From Myxococcus eversor (GTDB taxonomy: Bacteria; Myxococcota; Myxococcia; Myxococcales; Myxococcaceae): 64,000 bases of DNA. The translations under genes and the position numbers were made by a program. How positions within the stretch are numbered: the first letter of the stretch is position 1; each line of letters starts with the position of its first letter. Positions 26,521 through 35,225 of this stretch are shown piece by piece. The stretch lies in contig NZ_JAAIXY010000019.1 of the NCBI RefSeq assembly GCF_010894455.1, forward strand, positions 62,001-126,000, read 5' to 3'. The notes beneath the pieces were generated by a model. The model searched no databases, was not told where the DNA came from, and saw only the letters and a list, made by a program, of their open reading frames with translations.

Positions 26521-28662
26521 TCAGCGGGCGGTCGTCATGATGCCGCCCCGCTCCAGCAATCCGAAGAGGTCCATCAGGGCCTCCACGGGGAAGACGTGGC
26601 CGTACTCGGCATAGGCCGCGTCGCGGATGTCCGCCACGGAGCGCTTGCCATCGGCGTAGCTCGCGAGGGCATCCGGCAGTTGGTAGAAGCGCAGCTCGCC
26701 CTCGCCGCGCTCTCGCAAGGCCGTGGTCGCTTCGCGCAGCGCGGCCTGCACGGTGGCCACGCGGGGCTGGTCCTCGGGGGCCGCCCGAGTCACCAGCTCG
26801 TCGAAGGACGCCAGCTCCTGCCCCTTCACGCGGCGCGGGACGAAGGCCCGGGCGCGGCGCTCCGCCTCGGAGGGCGCGGGCTCCTTCAGCGACACTCCGC
26901 GCGCCTTGCTGTCCGCGTCGAGCCGCTCCAGCGCCTGGGCCTCCGCCCTCTCCAGTGACTGCGTCATCGTCCGCACGGCCTTGGCCGGAGCGCCCAGTTG
27001 CACGCAGGAGAGCAGCGCGTCGCGCTCGCGCTGGTAGGCGGCGCGCACCACCGCGCGGGCCAGCCGGTGCATGCCGGCGACGCCGGTCGCGGGGACGGAG
27101 GCCAGGTCGCGGCGGGCCCTGAACTCGTCCTCCGCCACGCGCCGCGCGCCGTGCACCGCCACCAGTCGCGCCAGGTCGAGCGCGCCGGGCCCTTCCGCCC
27201 AGGCGGCGACGGTGATGGAGGACAGGCCCGCGAAGGCGGCGCGGTGGAGCTGGGTGGGGTCCACCAGCTCCGGCCTGTCTCCGCTGGTGTGGTAGGTGTC
27301 GTCGGGCCAGGTGGAGAAGGCCACGCCAGGGATGCCGTGGTCATTGAAGAGCTGGTGGTCCGAGCCCCGACTGTACCGGTCCAGGTGCGCATCCAGCGGG
27401 TCCCTGGAGCCGGTGACCGAGCCGATGCGGAAGTCCTTCCGGGGCGGATACGCCACCCCGTTGAAGCGGTTCATGAAGGCCACGGTGGACTCGGACACGG
27501 CGTTCACGAAGCTGCCATTCCAGTCCGGCGTATAGGACACCAGGAAGCGCGAGTGGGCCCGGGACAGGCTCGCGCCGAGCATGTCGAAGTTGAAGTGGGC
27601 CACCCGCCGCACGGGGTCGGCGCCGTGGAGGGCGAACCACTCCCGGGTGCCCTCGAACTCCGGCAGCCACAACACGCGCAGCGTGCGCACGGGAGGAGGA
27701 AGCACGCCCTGGCGGATGAGCGTGGTGTACGTGCGCACCAGCTCCAGCAACGTGGCCGAGCCCGAGGCGTTGTCATCCGCGCCAGGCTTGTAGTGGTCCA
27801 GGTGCGCGGTGAGGACGACCTCCTCGCCAGCGCGCGTGCCGGGGATGACGCCACTGAGGATGCCGTAGTGCCCCGGGTACTCCTCGGTGGCGACATGCAC
27901 GTCCACCTTCACCGGGCCCGTCAGCAACTGGGCGCGCAGCTCACGGCCCTGGCGGTCGGAGACCATGAACAGGAACGGCGCGGGCTGGCCCTCGGGCACC
28001 AGCCCCGGCGGGACGATGGCCCAGCCCACCTGGTCCGGGAAGTCGCCGTCCAGACGGTGGGGCAGGTTCCACGGCGGCGTCGAATAGGAGGAGACGACGC
28101 CCACCGCGCCCAGCTTCGTCACCGCCCTGCGCAGGGTGGCGCTGGGGTGGCCGCGCGTGAGCACCACCTTGCCCTTCAGGTCCTTGCCCGCGTACTCGGC
28201 ATCCTGGGTGCCGGTGCCCACGTCGACCAGCTCCAGGTCCGCGCCCTCGAAGCTCCCGCTCTTTATCGCCAGCGACATGGGCAGGTCCGCATGGGACGTC
28301 ACCCGGTAGCGCTGGGGGCCGGCCACCCACAGCTCGCCCCGGGTGGCGCGCCACTGGGGCCCTTGCTTCATCGGCTCCAGGCGCACGTCCTTCAGCCCCG
28401 CGGCCTCGGCGGCGGCCTTCGTCCACACGGCCGCTTCGGTGTAGCCGCCCGCGTTGTCACGGGCGAGGAGCGCCAGTCGCTGCACCCCGTCATGGATGCG
28501 GTCACCGGAGCTCTCATGGATGAGGGCGCGCACCACGTCGTCGCGCAGCACCAGGCCGGTGGTGGGCGACACGGACCCCACCGGGGACGAGGGCGTCTGG
28601 GCGGCGGCGCCGAGCGTGACGAGGACGACGAGAGCGGCGAAGGGGTGTGGGAAGAGGCGCAT
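26521..28662 (-). CDS. Secreted M28-family aminopeptidase with PA domain
   Basis: A 713-residue protein with a signal peptide (ALVVLVTLGAAAQ). A protease-associated insert lies around 140-210 (GKVVLTRGHPSATLRRA). The M28 zinc site follows: TAHLDHYKPGADDNASGSA (His and bridging Asp), PEFEGTREW (acid/base Glu), FNFDMLG (Asp) and SDHQLFND (His). It should remove N-terminal residues from peptides outside the cytoplasm, fitting the protein-based diet of predatory bacteria. About 200 C-terminal helical residues extend past the catalytic domain. Convergent with the SUKH-like gene, eight bases apart. Confidence 0.9.
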   Translation of the reverse strand: MRLFPHPFAALVVLVTLGAAAQTPSSPVGSVSPTTGLVLRDDVVRALIHESSGDRIHDGVQRLALLARDNAGGYTEAAVWTKAAAEAAGLKDVRLEPMKQGPQWRATRGELWVAGPQRYRVTSHADLPMSLAIKSGSFEGADLELVDVGTGTQDAEYAGKDLKGKVVLTRGHPSATLRRAVTKLGAVGVVSSYSTPPWNLPHRLDGDFPDQVGWAIVPPGLVPEGQPAPFLFMVSDRQGRELRAQLLTGPVKVDVHVATEEYPGHYGILSGVIPGTRAGEEVVLTAHLDHYKPGADDNASGSATLLELVRTYTTLIRQGVLPPPVRTLRVLWLPEFEGTREWFALHGADPVRRVAHFNFDMLGASLSRAHSRFLVSYTPDWNGSFVNAVSESTVAFMNRFNGVAYPPRKDFRIGSVTGSRDPLDAHLDRYSRGSDHQLFNDHGIPGVAFSTWPDDTYHTSGDRPELVDPTQLHRAAFAGLSSITVAAWAEGPGALDLARLVAVHGARRVAEDEFRARRDLASVPATGVAGMHRLARAVVRAAYQRERDALLSCVQLGAPAKAVRTMTQSLERAEAQALERLDADSKARGVSLKEPAPSEAERRARAFVPRRVKGQELASFDELVTRAAPEDQPRVATVQAALREATTALRERGEGELRFYQLPDALASYADGKRSVADIRDAAYAEYGHVFPVEALMDLFGLLERGGIMTTAR

Positions 28663-28679
28663 GGGGAGTCTCGCCGGCC

Positions 28680-29060
28680 TTATCGCTCATGCTGGGGCAA
28701 GCCGTCCCCCAGCTCGTAGTAGTCCCCCTTGCTGGCCACGAAGATGTGCTTCGCCAGCCGGGCGTGGGTGGGCGCATCGAAGGCCCCCATGGCGATGGCC
28801 GTCCAGTCCCCGTGAAGCGGGTCCCAGAAGAGCACCGACCCGCAGGTGGAGCAGAACCCCCGCCGCACCTTCTCCGACGAGCGGAACCAGGTGACCTTGT
28901 CGGCGCCGTGGACAGTCACGGCGGCGCGGGGGACGTCGGTGGACGCCCAGAAGTGTCCTGATTGCTTGCGGCACTGCGAGCAATGACAGGCATTCGGTGG
29001 CGGCAGGTCTCCCGCCACCTCGAACGTGATGGCTCCGCAAAGGCAGGCTCCTCGGTGCAT
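28680..29060 (-). CDS. GFA-family (glutathione-dependent formaldehyde-activating) protein
   Basis: A 126-residue protein starting at 29060 after a GAAAGGG ribosome site. It carries the zinc cysteines of the Mss4-like GFA fold: GACLCGAI, CHCSQCRK and GFCSTCGSVLFW, the usual order and spacing. Family members bind S-hydroxymethylglutathione or simply bind zinc; the biochemical role of most GFA proteins is unsettled. The gene lies 18 bases upstream of the M28 peptidase start, on the same strand, and may be its first operon partner. Confidence 0.92.
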   Translation of the reverse strand: MHRGACLCGAITFEVAGDLPPPNACHCSQCRKQSGHFWASTDVPRAAVTVHGADKVTWFRSSEKVRRGFCSTCGSVLFWDPLHGDWTAIAMGAFDAPTHARLAKHIFVASKGDYYELGDGLPQHER

Positions 29061-29265
29061 GACGTGCCCTTTCGTCGGCGTCCCGGTGAACGGGGCCTTG
29101 GCCCGAAGATAGGCGAAGCGAGGAGCAAGGGAGCCACTGGAATCGGTCCGCCTCTCCGCCCGACTCGGCAAGGCCCTGCGCGAGCGATGGGAGCCTGCAC
29201 GCTCACCACCGGCGGAGCCTCCGGCCGCGACCGGGAACGCCCCGGCGCGGTCGGCCTGACGTCCC

Positions 29266-29637
29266 CTACCAGTAGCGGCGGGGAGGAGCGACCTTCGGAG
29301 GAGGCGCCGGCAGCGGCTCCAGCATGCCGCACTTCAACAGCCGGTCGACGGCCTCCTTCACCACCTTCGCGGAGATGTCACAGCCCTCCAGGCTGTGCGT
29401 CGCCTCGGAGACGGTCCTCCCGCCTGCCTCGAACTCCACCAGGAAGAGCCCATCCTCCGCGCCGAGCCCGAGCGACGCACCCCAGGTGGCGCGGGCCGCG
29501 TCGAACTGGGCGCGTCCACTGCCGGCCTTGGCTGCTTCAATCATGACGGTATACGCCGCCACGGCTTCCGTCCCCTTGGGTGAAAGCCTGAACTTCTGCG
29601 CCCGCCCGTACCGCACCTTCTCCGTCTCGTCACTCAT
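29266..29637 (-). CDS. Hypothetical protein translationally coupled to the desaturase
   Basis: A 123-residue soluble protein. Helical N-terminal half (KGTEAVAAYTVMIEAAKAG), a strand pair LFLVEFEAGGRTVSEA, then a second helical part (AKVVKEAVDRLLKCGMLEP) like the end of a winged-helix unit, and a proline-rich tail. The ATG at 29637 overlaps the desaturase TGA by four bases, so the two are co-translated and presumably act in the same process. I do not recognise the family. Confidence 0.75.
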   Translation of the reverse strand: MSDETEKVRYGRAQKFRLSPKGTEAVAAYTVMIEAAKAGSGRAQFDAARATWGASLGLGAEDGLFLVEFEAGGRTVSEATHSLEGCDISAKVVKEAVDRLLKCGMLEPLPAPPPKVAPPRRYW

Positions 29638-30728
29638 ACCGCGCCCTCGATGGCAGCAGGCTGCCCCATCCGCTTGAGCCACCGCACGTGGCTCTTCAAT
29701 GCCGCACCGACGCTCTCGTTCGCACGGTAGCGGATGCCGTGCTCACGACAGGTCTCCTCGACGATGCGAGAGAGCGCCGGATAGTGCAGGTGACACACCC
29801 TGGGGAAGAGGTGGTGCTCCACCTGGAAGTTCAGCCCTCCCAGGTACCAGCTCACCAGCGGGTTGCCCCGCGCGAAGTCCACCGTCGACAAGACCTGGTG
29901 CGTGGCCCAGTCGCGAGGAAAGGTGGCGCCGCCTTCCGGTGGCACGGAGAAGTCCGCCTCCTCCACGCAATGCGCCATCTGGAACACCGTGGCCAGCGTC
30001 AGCCCGAGCACGAACGAGGTGACCACATGGCCCAACAAGACTTGCCAGAGCGGGTGGAAGAACCACGGCACGATGAGCGCCCAGCCATAGAACAGGAGCT
30101 TGCCGCCCACGGCGCCCGCCAGCATCCGCCGGTTGGGGCGCGGCATCTTCTGTCGCCCCACGCGCCCGTTGAGCAGGTCCTTGAAGTCGTCCACGAAGTG
30201 CCACTTCAAGGTCAGCAGCCCGTAGAGCAGCCAGATATAGGCGTACTGGAAGCGATGCCCCGACCGCAGCTTCTGCGCCGGCGCCAGCCTGCAGAACGGC
30301 TGGATGTCGATGTCCGCGTCCAGGCCCACCACGTTCGTGTGGCTGTGATGGAAGATGTTGTGCTTCCAGCCCCACACGTACGAGGAGCCGCCGATGGCAT
30401 CGAGCGTTCCTCCCAGAAACTGATTGATGCCGCGACGCGAGGAATAGCTTCCATGGTTGGCGTCATGCTGGACGCTGAACCCCACGCCGGCGATGGCCAG
30501 CCCCAGCGACAGGCAGCCGGCGAGCGCGCCCCAGGGGCCCGCGGCGCCGAAGACGAGCCACGCATAGGAGGCCGCGAACCACGCCAGGATGACGCCCGTC
30601 TTCACGTACATCCACGGCAGGTCCCGAGGCGAACGCCCGCTCGCTCCCAGGTAGAGCTCCACCCGAGCCTGTAAGTCCTGAAGAAAGAGCCCTGACTCGA
30701 GAAATTTCGCCTTCGTCGCGTGCGACAA
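29634..30728 (-). CDS. Membrane fatty acid desaturase (front-end type)
   Basis: A 364-residue membrane desaturase. Three histidine boxes hold the di-iron site: HDANH, HHSHT and QVEHH, where the Q in place of the first His marks front-end desaturases of the delta-5/delta-6 group. Hydrophobic pairs flank the first two boxes. No cytochrome b5 domain is fused. The start is a TTG at 30728 preceded by a GAAGGCGGGTGG ribosome site; the frame upstream has no coding character. It should introduce double bases into acyl chains of membrane lipids using ferredoxin or cytochrome electrons. Confidence 0.88.
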   Translation of the reverse strand: MSHATKAKFLESGLFLQDLQARVELYLGASGRSPRDLPWMYVKTGVILAWFAASYAWLVFGAAGPWGALAGCLSLGLAIAGVGFSVQHDANHGSYSSRRGINQFLGGTLDAIGGSSYVWGWKHNIFHHSHTNVVGLDADIDIQPFCRLAPAQKLRSGHRFQYAYIWLLYGLLTLKWHFVDDFKDLLNGRVGRQKMPRPNRRMLAGAVGGKLLFYGWALIVPWFFHPLWQVLLGHVVTSFVLGLTLATVFQMAHCVEEADFSVPPEGGATFPRDWATHQVLSTVDFARGNPLVSWYLGGLNFQVEHHLFPRVCHLHYPALSRIVEETCREHGIRYRANESVGAALKSHVRWLKRMGQPAAIEGAV

Positions 30729-31017
30729 CGTCCACCCGCCTTCACCACGCCGCCAGGGGCACCATCGGTGGAGTCTGGTGTCGCGCTGGGAGGAGCCCGC
30801 CGCGGCCATCGCCTGCCTGGTACCGAAGGTCCATGTAACACATCGACCCCACGAACTGTTCCGGCCTCTCGTGCCACCCGGCACGCGGGGCTTACGCCCC
30901 AGCGCCCGCCGCCGAACAGAACGCCCCCTCGCCCTCCCCAGCGAAGCCCTGTAGCCAACGTCACGGACACAGTGGGCCTCTGTGGGCAGCCACCCTCCCC
31001 CACCTCACGCAGTGGCG

Positions 31018-31155
31018 TCAGCCGCCGCGCTCGACGTAGGCCGCCAGGTTGGCCAGCGACGATTGCAGGCCTTGCGCATGGTCCTCCTCGGAGATGCCGG
31101 GCGACACGTTCTCGCGGGTGATGGTGACCTTCGTGCCGCCGTCCGCCTGCGCTCT
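31018..31155 (-). pseudogene. C-terminal fragment of an AHSA1/SRPBCC protein
   Basis: The last 45 codons read ADGGTKVTITRENVSPG, then SEEDHAQGLQSSLANLAAYV, the standard final strand and long helix of AHSA1-type START domains. The roughly 90 residues that should precede them are absent from all frames upstream. An intact SRPBCC gene lies next to it, so this is probably the leftover of a tandem copy. Confidence 0.6.
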
Positions 31156-31247
31156 CCGGTCATCGCCGTGGGTCTCCCCGCGAAGGGGTCCGTGATTACA
31201 CCCATGACGCGCACTCCACCGGGCACGACTTCGCCCCGGGGCGCAGC

Positions 31248-31712
31248 CTACTCGGGATGAGCTTCGAGCTCCCGGGCCAGACACTCGAGCAGCTCGCGAG
31301 AGCCCTCCTTGCGCCCTTCCGAGCCGTCCTTGCCGTCGACGAAGGCCGTGTGCTCGGTGAGCCGCAACGAGGTCCCCGAGGGGACCGGGACGAACTCCAT
31401 CGAGCCCAGGGACGACGACATGGGCGCGCCGTCGTACGTCATCGAGTAGGCGAAGATGAGGCGCGTGTCCTCGATGATGTCCAGATAGACGCAGTCATGG
31501 GTCATCTCCGGGCCATCACCGTAGCGAAAGCGCGTGCGCTCGAAGCCGCCCACCTTGAAGTCCAGCGAGTAGCTGTCGACGATGAACCCCTCGCCCTCGG
31601 CGAACCAGCGACGCTTCTTGCGCGGGTCCGACATGGCCTTGAAGACGCGCGCCGGAGACGTGGGATAGGTGCGCTCCAGGGTGAAGCTCTTGTGGATGAC
31701 AGGCGAGGTCAT
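31248..31712 (-). CDS. SRPBCC (AHSA1-like) protein
   Basis: A 154-residue START-fold protein: FTLERTYPTSPARVFKAMSD, RRWFAEGEGF, FKVGGFERTRF, EFVPVPSGTSLRLTEHTAFV and a C-terminal helix. The family binds hydrophobic ligands in a deep cavity. The ATG overlaps the stop of the upstream ArsR gene by four bases, a pairing (ArsR + SRPBCC) seen in many bacteria, where the regulator controls the ligand binder. The ligand is unknown. Confidence 0.9.
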   Translation of the reverse strand: MTSPVIHKSFTLERTYPTSPARVFKAMSDPRKKRRWFAEGEGFIVDSYSLDFKVGGFERTRFRYGDGPEMTHDCVYLDIIEDTRLIFAYSMTYDGAPMSSSLGSMEFVPVPSGTSLRLTEHTAFVDGKDGSEGRKEGSRELLECLARELEAHPE

Positions 31713-32077
31713 GGCTTTTTCCTCCGGCGTGACTTCGTGGGGGGTTCGGGCTCTTCGTCCGGCTCCATCAGCAGCGCCCCGAGCCGGTCCAGACGACGCT
31801 CCCAGCGCGAGCGGTGACTCGCGAACCACTGTTCGGCGGCGGCCAGCACGTCCGGCGCCAGCTCCACCGTGCGGACCCGTCCCACCTTGCTGGTGCGGAC
31901 GAGCCCGCTCGATTCGAGCAGATGGACGTGCTGGCCAATGGCCGACAGCGACACCGGAAACGGTGCGGCCAGGTCACTGACCGACACCGGCCCGGCTGCG
32001 AGGCGTTCGACCATCGCTCTCCGCGTCGGGTCCGCCAGCGCGTGAAAGACCTGGTCCAGGGAGGAATGCTGAAGCAT
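31709..32077 (-). CDS. ArsR-family transcriptional regulator
   Basis: A 122-residue winged-helix protein: QVFHALADPTRRAMVERLA, VSDLAAPFPVSLSAIGQHVHLLE, LVRTSKVGRVRTVEL. It lacks a metal-binding cysteine pair, so it is of the non-metal ArsR type. The ATG at 32077 is chosen; a TTG at 32107 would add ten residues. An 18-base perfect palindrome covers this start codon, which would let the protein block its own transcription. It is followed by the coupled SRPBCC gene. The C-terminal tail is lysine/arginine-rich. Confidence 0.92.
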   Translation of the reverse strand: MLQHSSLDQVFHALADPTRRAMVERLAAGPVSVSDLAAPFPVSLSAIGQHVHLLESSGLVRTSKVGRVRTVELAPDVLAAAEQWFASHRSRWERRLDRLGALLMEPDEEPEPPTKSRRRKKP

Positions 32078-32124
32078 TTGCTTCAGTATTGGCGGGATGC
32101 GCCGCAATGGTCAAGCAGTTGCTT
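32069..32124. promoter_or_regulatory. Palindromic operator pair at the arsR start
   Basis: CTGAAGCATTTGCTTCAG at 32069-32086 is a perfect 8+2+8 palindrome across the ATG. A related site, AAGCAGTTGCTT at 32113-32124, repeats its core 41 bases away. Two spaced copies suit binding of an ArsR dimer at each. Confidence 0.65.
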
Positions 32125-33013
32125 CAGTGTTCGGAGCGCCCGTCACCGCCGATGCAGCACGGGCGAGCGAGCGACCCAGGAGCCGTCGCCGGAGGAACGC
32201 CAGGATTTCGTCCCGCGCGGCGGCGGTGGGCGCGTGCGCCTCGTCGACGAAGTGGACGGTCAGCACGCTGTGAGGCGTTGGGATGAAGCGGAAGAAGTCG
32301 TCGGGGCGCTCGGACTTCGGCCCCGCCGCGCTGTCCGGGAGCACTCGCCCGTGGAAGCGCTCTCCGAGGGCCTGCTGGTAGGCGGCGAAGCGCTCCGCGC
32401 GACAGAAGGCGTCACCCTGGAAGCGATAGGCCAGGACGGTCAGGTCCTCGTCCACCAGTCGTTGCCGCACACGCTCCAATTCCTCCGGGGCGATGTTCAC
32501 GCCCCCGGGCTCGTCGAGCGGCAGTGACGGCTGCGACAGCACCGGCGCCAGCACCGCCTTCTCCAGCATCATCGACAGCGCGAAGTTGCCGGTGAAGCAC
32601 ATCCCCACCGCGCCCACTCCCGGACCGCCACACTCCGCATGCGCCTGGGCGGCCAGCGCCCTCAACCACACCGTGATGGGACTGGACTGGTTCGCGCCGA
32701 GCGCCCGGAACTCCTTGCTGATGCATGCGCGCTCGAAGATGGCCTTGCCCTCCTTCGCGGTGGGGACCGCGCCGTCCTTGCCGAAGAGGCTCGGCATCCA
32801 CACGGTGAAGCCGGCGTCCCTCACCCAGCGGGCGAAGCGGGCGACACGCGGACTGATGCCTGGCATCTCCGCCATCACGATGACCGCCGGGCCCGCCCCC
32901 GCCATGTAGACCTTCCGCGTCTCCTCTCGCAGGGTGACTTCGCGGTGCTGAAAATCCTCCAGGGCATCGTCCTCTTCGAGATTGCGCGCGGCGGGAACGG
33001 CTCGGGTCGTCAT
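32111..33013 (-). CDS. Dienelactone hydrolase-family protein
   Basis: A 300-residue alpha/beta hydrolase. Nucleophile elbow GMCFTG with Cys as in dienelactone hydrolases, an early PAVIVMAEMPGI strand carrying the oxyanion loop, and a C-terminal FVDEAHAPT histidine block. Expected reaction: hydrolysis of lactone or ester rings. The start at 33013 follows GAAAGGAT. It lies upstream of the ArsR/SRPBCC pair on the same strand, 33 bases away, and is divergent from a GlxA-type regulator, which may control it. Confidence 0.82.
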   Translation of the reverse strand: MTTRAVPAARNLEEDDALEDFQHREVTLREETRKVYMAGAGPAVIVMAEMPGISPRVARFARWVRDAGFTVWMPSLFGKDGAVPTAKEGKAIFERACISKEFRALGANQSSPITVWLRALAAQAHAECGGPGVGAVGMCFTGNFALSMMLEKAVLAPVLSQPSLPLDEPGGVNIAPEELERVRQRLVDEDLTVLAYRFQGDAFCRAERFAAYQQALGERFHGRVLPDSAAGPKSERPDDFFRFIPTPHSVLTVHFVDEAHAPTAAARDEILAFLRRRLLGRSLARAASAVTGAPNTEATA

Positions 33014-33105
33014 GGGCGTTCGTATCCTTTCGCCACCAGGAGACCATCCGCCCAGCCGCATCCACCAGTGTCGGAAATGACGTTTTTCGGGCAGATTCAG
33101 ACACC

Positions 33106-34062
33106 ATGTCCTTCACCATCATCGCCCTGGAGGGAGCCTTCGCGACGGGTGTCGCGGCGACGCTCGACATGCTGCGGGCGGCGCGCTCCCTGGGGGCGAA
33201 GTCGCTGGACTTCGAGGTGTGCTCGGTCGACGGAGGTCAGGTCCCCCTCTCGGAGCGCGTGAGCCTCCAGACGTCGCGCCTGCGAGTGGGGGCCCGCGGC
33301 GACGAGACGACCTGGGTCATCCCCGGGCTCGGGATGACGAATGCCGCCGCCGTGCGCGCGCGCCTCGGCAGACCGGATGCCACGAAGCTCTCGAAGGCCA
33401 TCGCCCGTCACGTCTCGCGGGGAGGACGTGTCGCCGCCTCGTGCACCGCCGTCTTCCTGCTGCAACAAGCAGGGGTCCTCGTCGGACGCCGGGCCACCAC
33501 CACCTGGTGGCTCGCGGGCCTGCTCTCCGAGTGGGAGGGACAGTGCCGGGTCGACTCGAACGCGATGGTCTGCGCGGATGGTCCCATCATCACGGCCGGA
33601 GCCGCCTTCGCGCAGACGGACCTCATGCTGCACCTGCTTCGCGAGCGCTGCGGCGCGCGACTGGTCGACCTCCTCGCGCGCACCATGCTGCTCGACGGAC
33701 GGCAGGCACAGGCGAAGTTCATCGCACCCGAGCTGCTCGCGAACGGAGACGCGTTGATTGCGCGCATCACCTCGGAGCTGGAGGCACGCTTCCCGAATCC
33801 CCCGGGCGTCGCCGAGCTCGCCTCTCGCCTCGGCATGACGGAGCGGACGCTGTCGCGCCACGTGCGGCGCGCGACGGGCCGGAGCCCCCTCGCGCTCGTC
33901 CACAGCGTCAAGGTGCGGCGCGCCCAGGCGCTCCTCCAGGCCACCCATCTGAGCATCGACGATGTCGCCGCCGAGGTCGGCTACCAGGACGCGAGCACGC
34001 TCCGGAGGCTGATGAAGAAGCTCGGGGGTGGCTCGCCCCGCGCGCTTCGCTCGGTGCGGTGA
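33106..34062 (+). CDS. GlxA-type AraC-family regulator (DJ-1/PfpI + HTH)
   Basis: A 318-residue protein. The N-terminal DJ-1/PfpI-like domain (about 1-180) holds VAASCTAVFLLQQAGVLVGR with the elbow Cys, and the C-terminal AraC domain has GVAELASRLGMTERTLSRHV and IDDVAAEVGYQDASTLRR. Such regulators sense small metabolites through the DJ-1 part. It is divergent from the dienelactone-hydrolase gene with 92 bases between, so activation or repression of that gene is the likely role. A second regulator of this type lies at 54739. Confidence 0.92.
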   Translation: MSFTIIALEGAFATGVAATLDMLRAARSLGAKSLDFEVCSVDGGQVPLSERVSLQTSRLRVGARGDETTWVIPGLGMTNAAAVRARLGRPDATKLSKAIARHVSRGGRVAASCTAVFLLQQAGVLVGRRATTTWWLAGLLSEWEGQCRVDSNAMVCADGPIITAGAAFAQTDLMLHLLRERCGARLVDLLARTMLLDGRQAQAKFIAPELLANGDALIARITSELEARFPNPPGVAELASRLGMTERTLSRHVRRATGRSPLALVHSVKVRRAQALLQATHLSIDDVAAEVGYQDASTLRRLMKKLGGGSPRALRSVR

Positions 34063-34124
34063 AGCAGCGCGGCGAGCCCTTCGTCGAGACTCCGGCCTGG
34101 ACGTCCTCCGTCCACTCGAGTGGC

Positions 34125-34553
34125 TCAGGAGCCCGTGCCGCCACTCCGGTCCATGGGTGGAATCGCGTAGGTCCCCACCGCGTGGGCCACGGGCTCCGGC
34201 AGTCCCTCCGAGTAGAGGGACACCTCGCCCACCGCCAGCGTCCGCCCCAGCTTCAGCAGCTTGCACACGCCGACGATGCGCCGGTCCGCCGAGGGCTTCC
34301 GCATGAAGTTGAAGCTCAGGCTCGTCGTCACGGTGAGCGGGACGATGCCAATCTCTCCCAGAATCGCGACGTAGAGCGCCACGTCGGCGGTCGCCATCAG
34401 CACCGGGCCGGACACCGTGCCGCCGGGCCGCAGCTCCGCGACACCGACTTCATGTGCCACCGTGGCGGAGTGGTCCCCGACCTCGAGAATCCGCACCCGC
34501 GTCTGCGGAAACTCGGCGGAGATGAAGTCCGCGATTTCTTGCTGGGTTGCCAT
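34125..34553 (-). CDS. PaaI-type hotdog thioesterase
   Basis: A 142-residue hotdog protein: RPGGTVSGPVLMATADVALYVAI contains the conserved G-x-S/G and helix-capping Asp, and LTVTTSLSFNFMRKP the central strand. The family hydrolyses CoA thioesters, often in aromatic acid breakdown. The start at 34553 is the ATG after a purine-rich site. A single gene, convergent with the GlxA-type regulator at 33106. Confidence 0.88.
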   Translation of the reverse strand: MATQQEIADFISAEFPQTRVRILEVGDHSATVAHEVGVAELRPGGTVSGPVLMATADVALYVAILGEIGIVPLTVTTSLSFNFMRKPSADRRIVGVCKLLKLGRTLAVGEVSLYSEGLPEPVAHAVGTYAIPPMDRSGGTGS

Positions 34554-34658
34554 CCCCCGAGTCTGGGGGAAACACCCCCGTGAGCACCATCTCATCGGGG
34601 TTCGCGGGATTCATGTTAGGACCCGAGGCGCACCCGCGGTCCTGCATTGGAACTTCTC

Positions 34659-34937
34659 ATGAAGCTTTCGCTTGCGGTGGTGGTGTCGCTCTCATGTCTC
34701 GCTTTGCTGGGCTGCGGTGGGCCGTCGCCAGACGTCGCGGACGATGCCGTGCTCGACGAGTCCGGAGCCGTGTCCCAGTCCGCCACGTGCAGCGAGCTGC
34801 CCTCGTGCAGTCCCTACCACGGGCAACCGTGCGCTCCTCTCTACAGCCGCAAACCATGCTGCCGGGGCACCGACGTCGATGAGCTGGTGTGCTCCACCAA
34901 TGGCATCACCCCGGCGTTGACGTGGCAGTTCTGGTGA
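34659..34937 (+). CDS. Small cysteine-rich lipoprotein
   Basis: A 92-residue protein with signal VVVSLSCLALLGCGG. After an Asp/Ser-rich linker the mature domain carries seven cysteines (CSELPSCSPYHGQPC, SRKPCCRG, ELVCST), giving a likely three- or four-bond fold. The start at 34659 is chosen over the ATG four codons upstream because it gives a normal signal. Family not recognised. Confidence 0.72.
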   Translation: MKLSLAVVVSLSCLALLGCGGPSPDVADDAVLDESGAVSQSATCSELPSCSPYHGQPCAPLYSRKPCCRGTDVDELVCSTNGITPALTWQFW

Positions 34938-35225
34938 ACCCGGCAGTCACCTTCGCGTGACGGTGACGAGCCCTCTTGGCTCGTGGACGTGTGTGCAGGA
35001 GTGCGCCGCTCGCTTCTGACAGGGCAACTGTGCTTCTGATGGAGCCATGTTCATCACGCACCGCGCCATGGCCTTTGCAGCCACCCCTCCACGCCACGGA
35101 AGCGGTGCCCTCGCACTGCTGGAGAAACCTGGCCTCCTCGCGCGGTCCTCCGGCGCCCGCTTCGTGGATGCCGGGAGCCCGTCCTGACCACCGAGGCCGT
35201 CGTCGAAAAGCCGAAGCTGCGCGGC

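Noticed and set aside
35047..35187. 46-codon frame upstream of the hemolysin III gene (starts MFITHRAMAFAATPPRHGSG)
   Set aside because: Plausible codon bias but no ribosome site, family match or hydrophobic pattern; it overlaps the codons that look like the true hemolysin III N-terminus in another frame.
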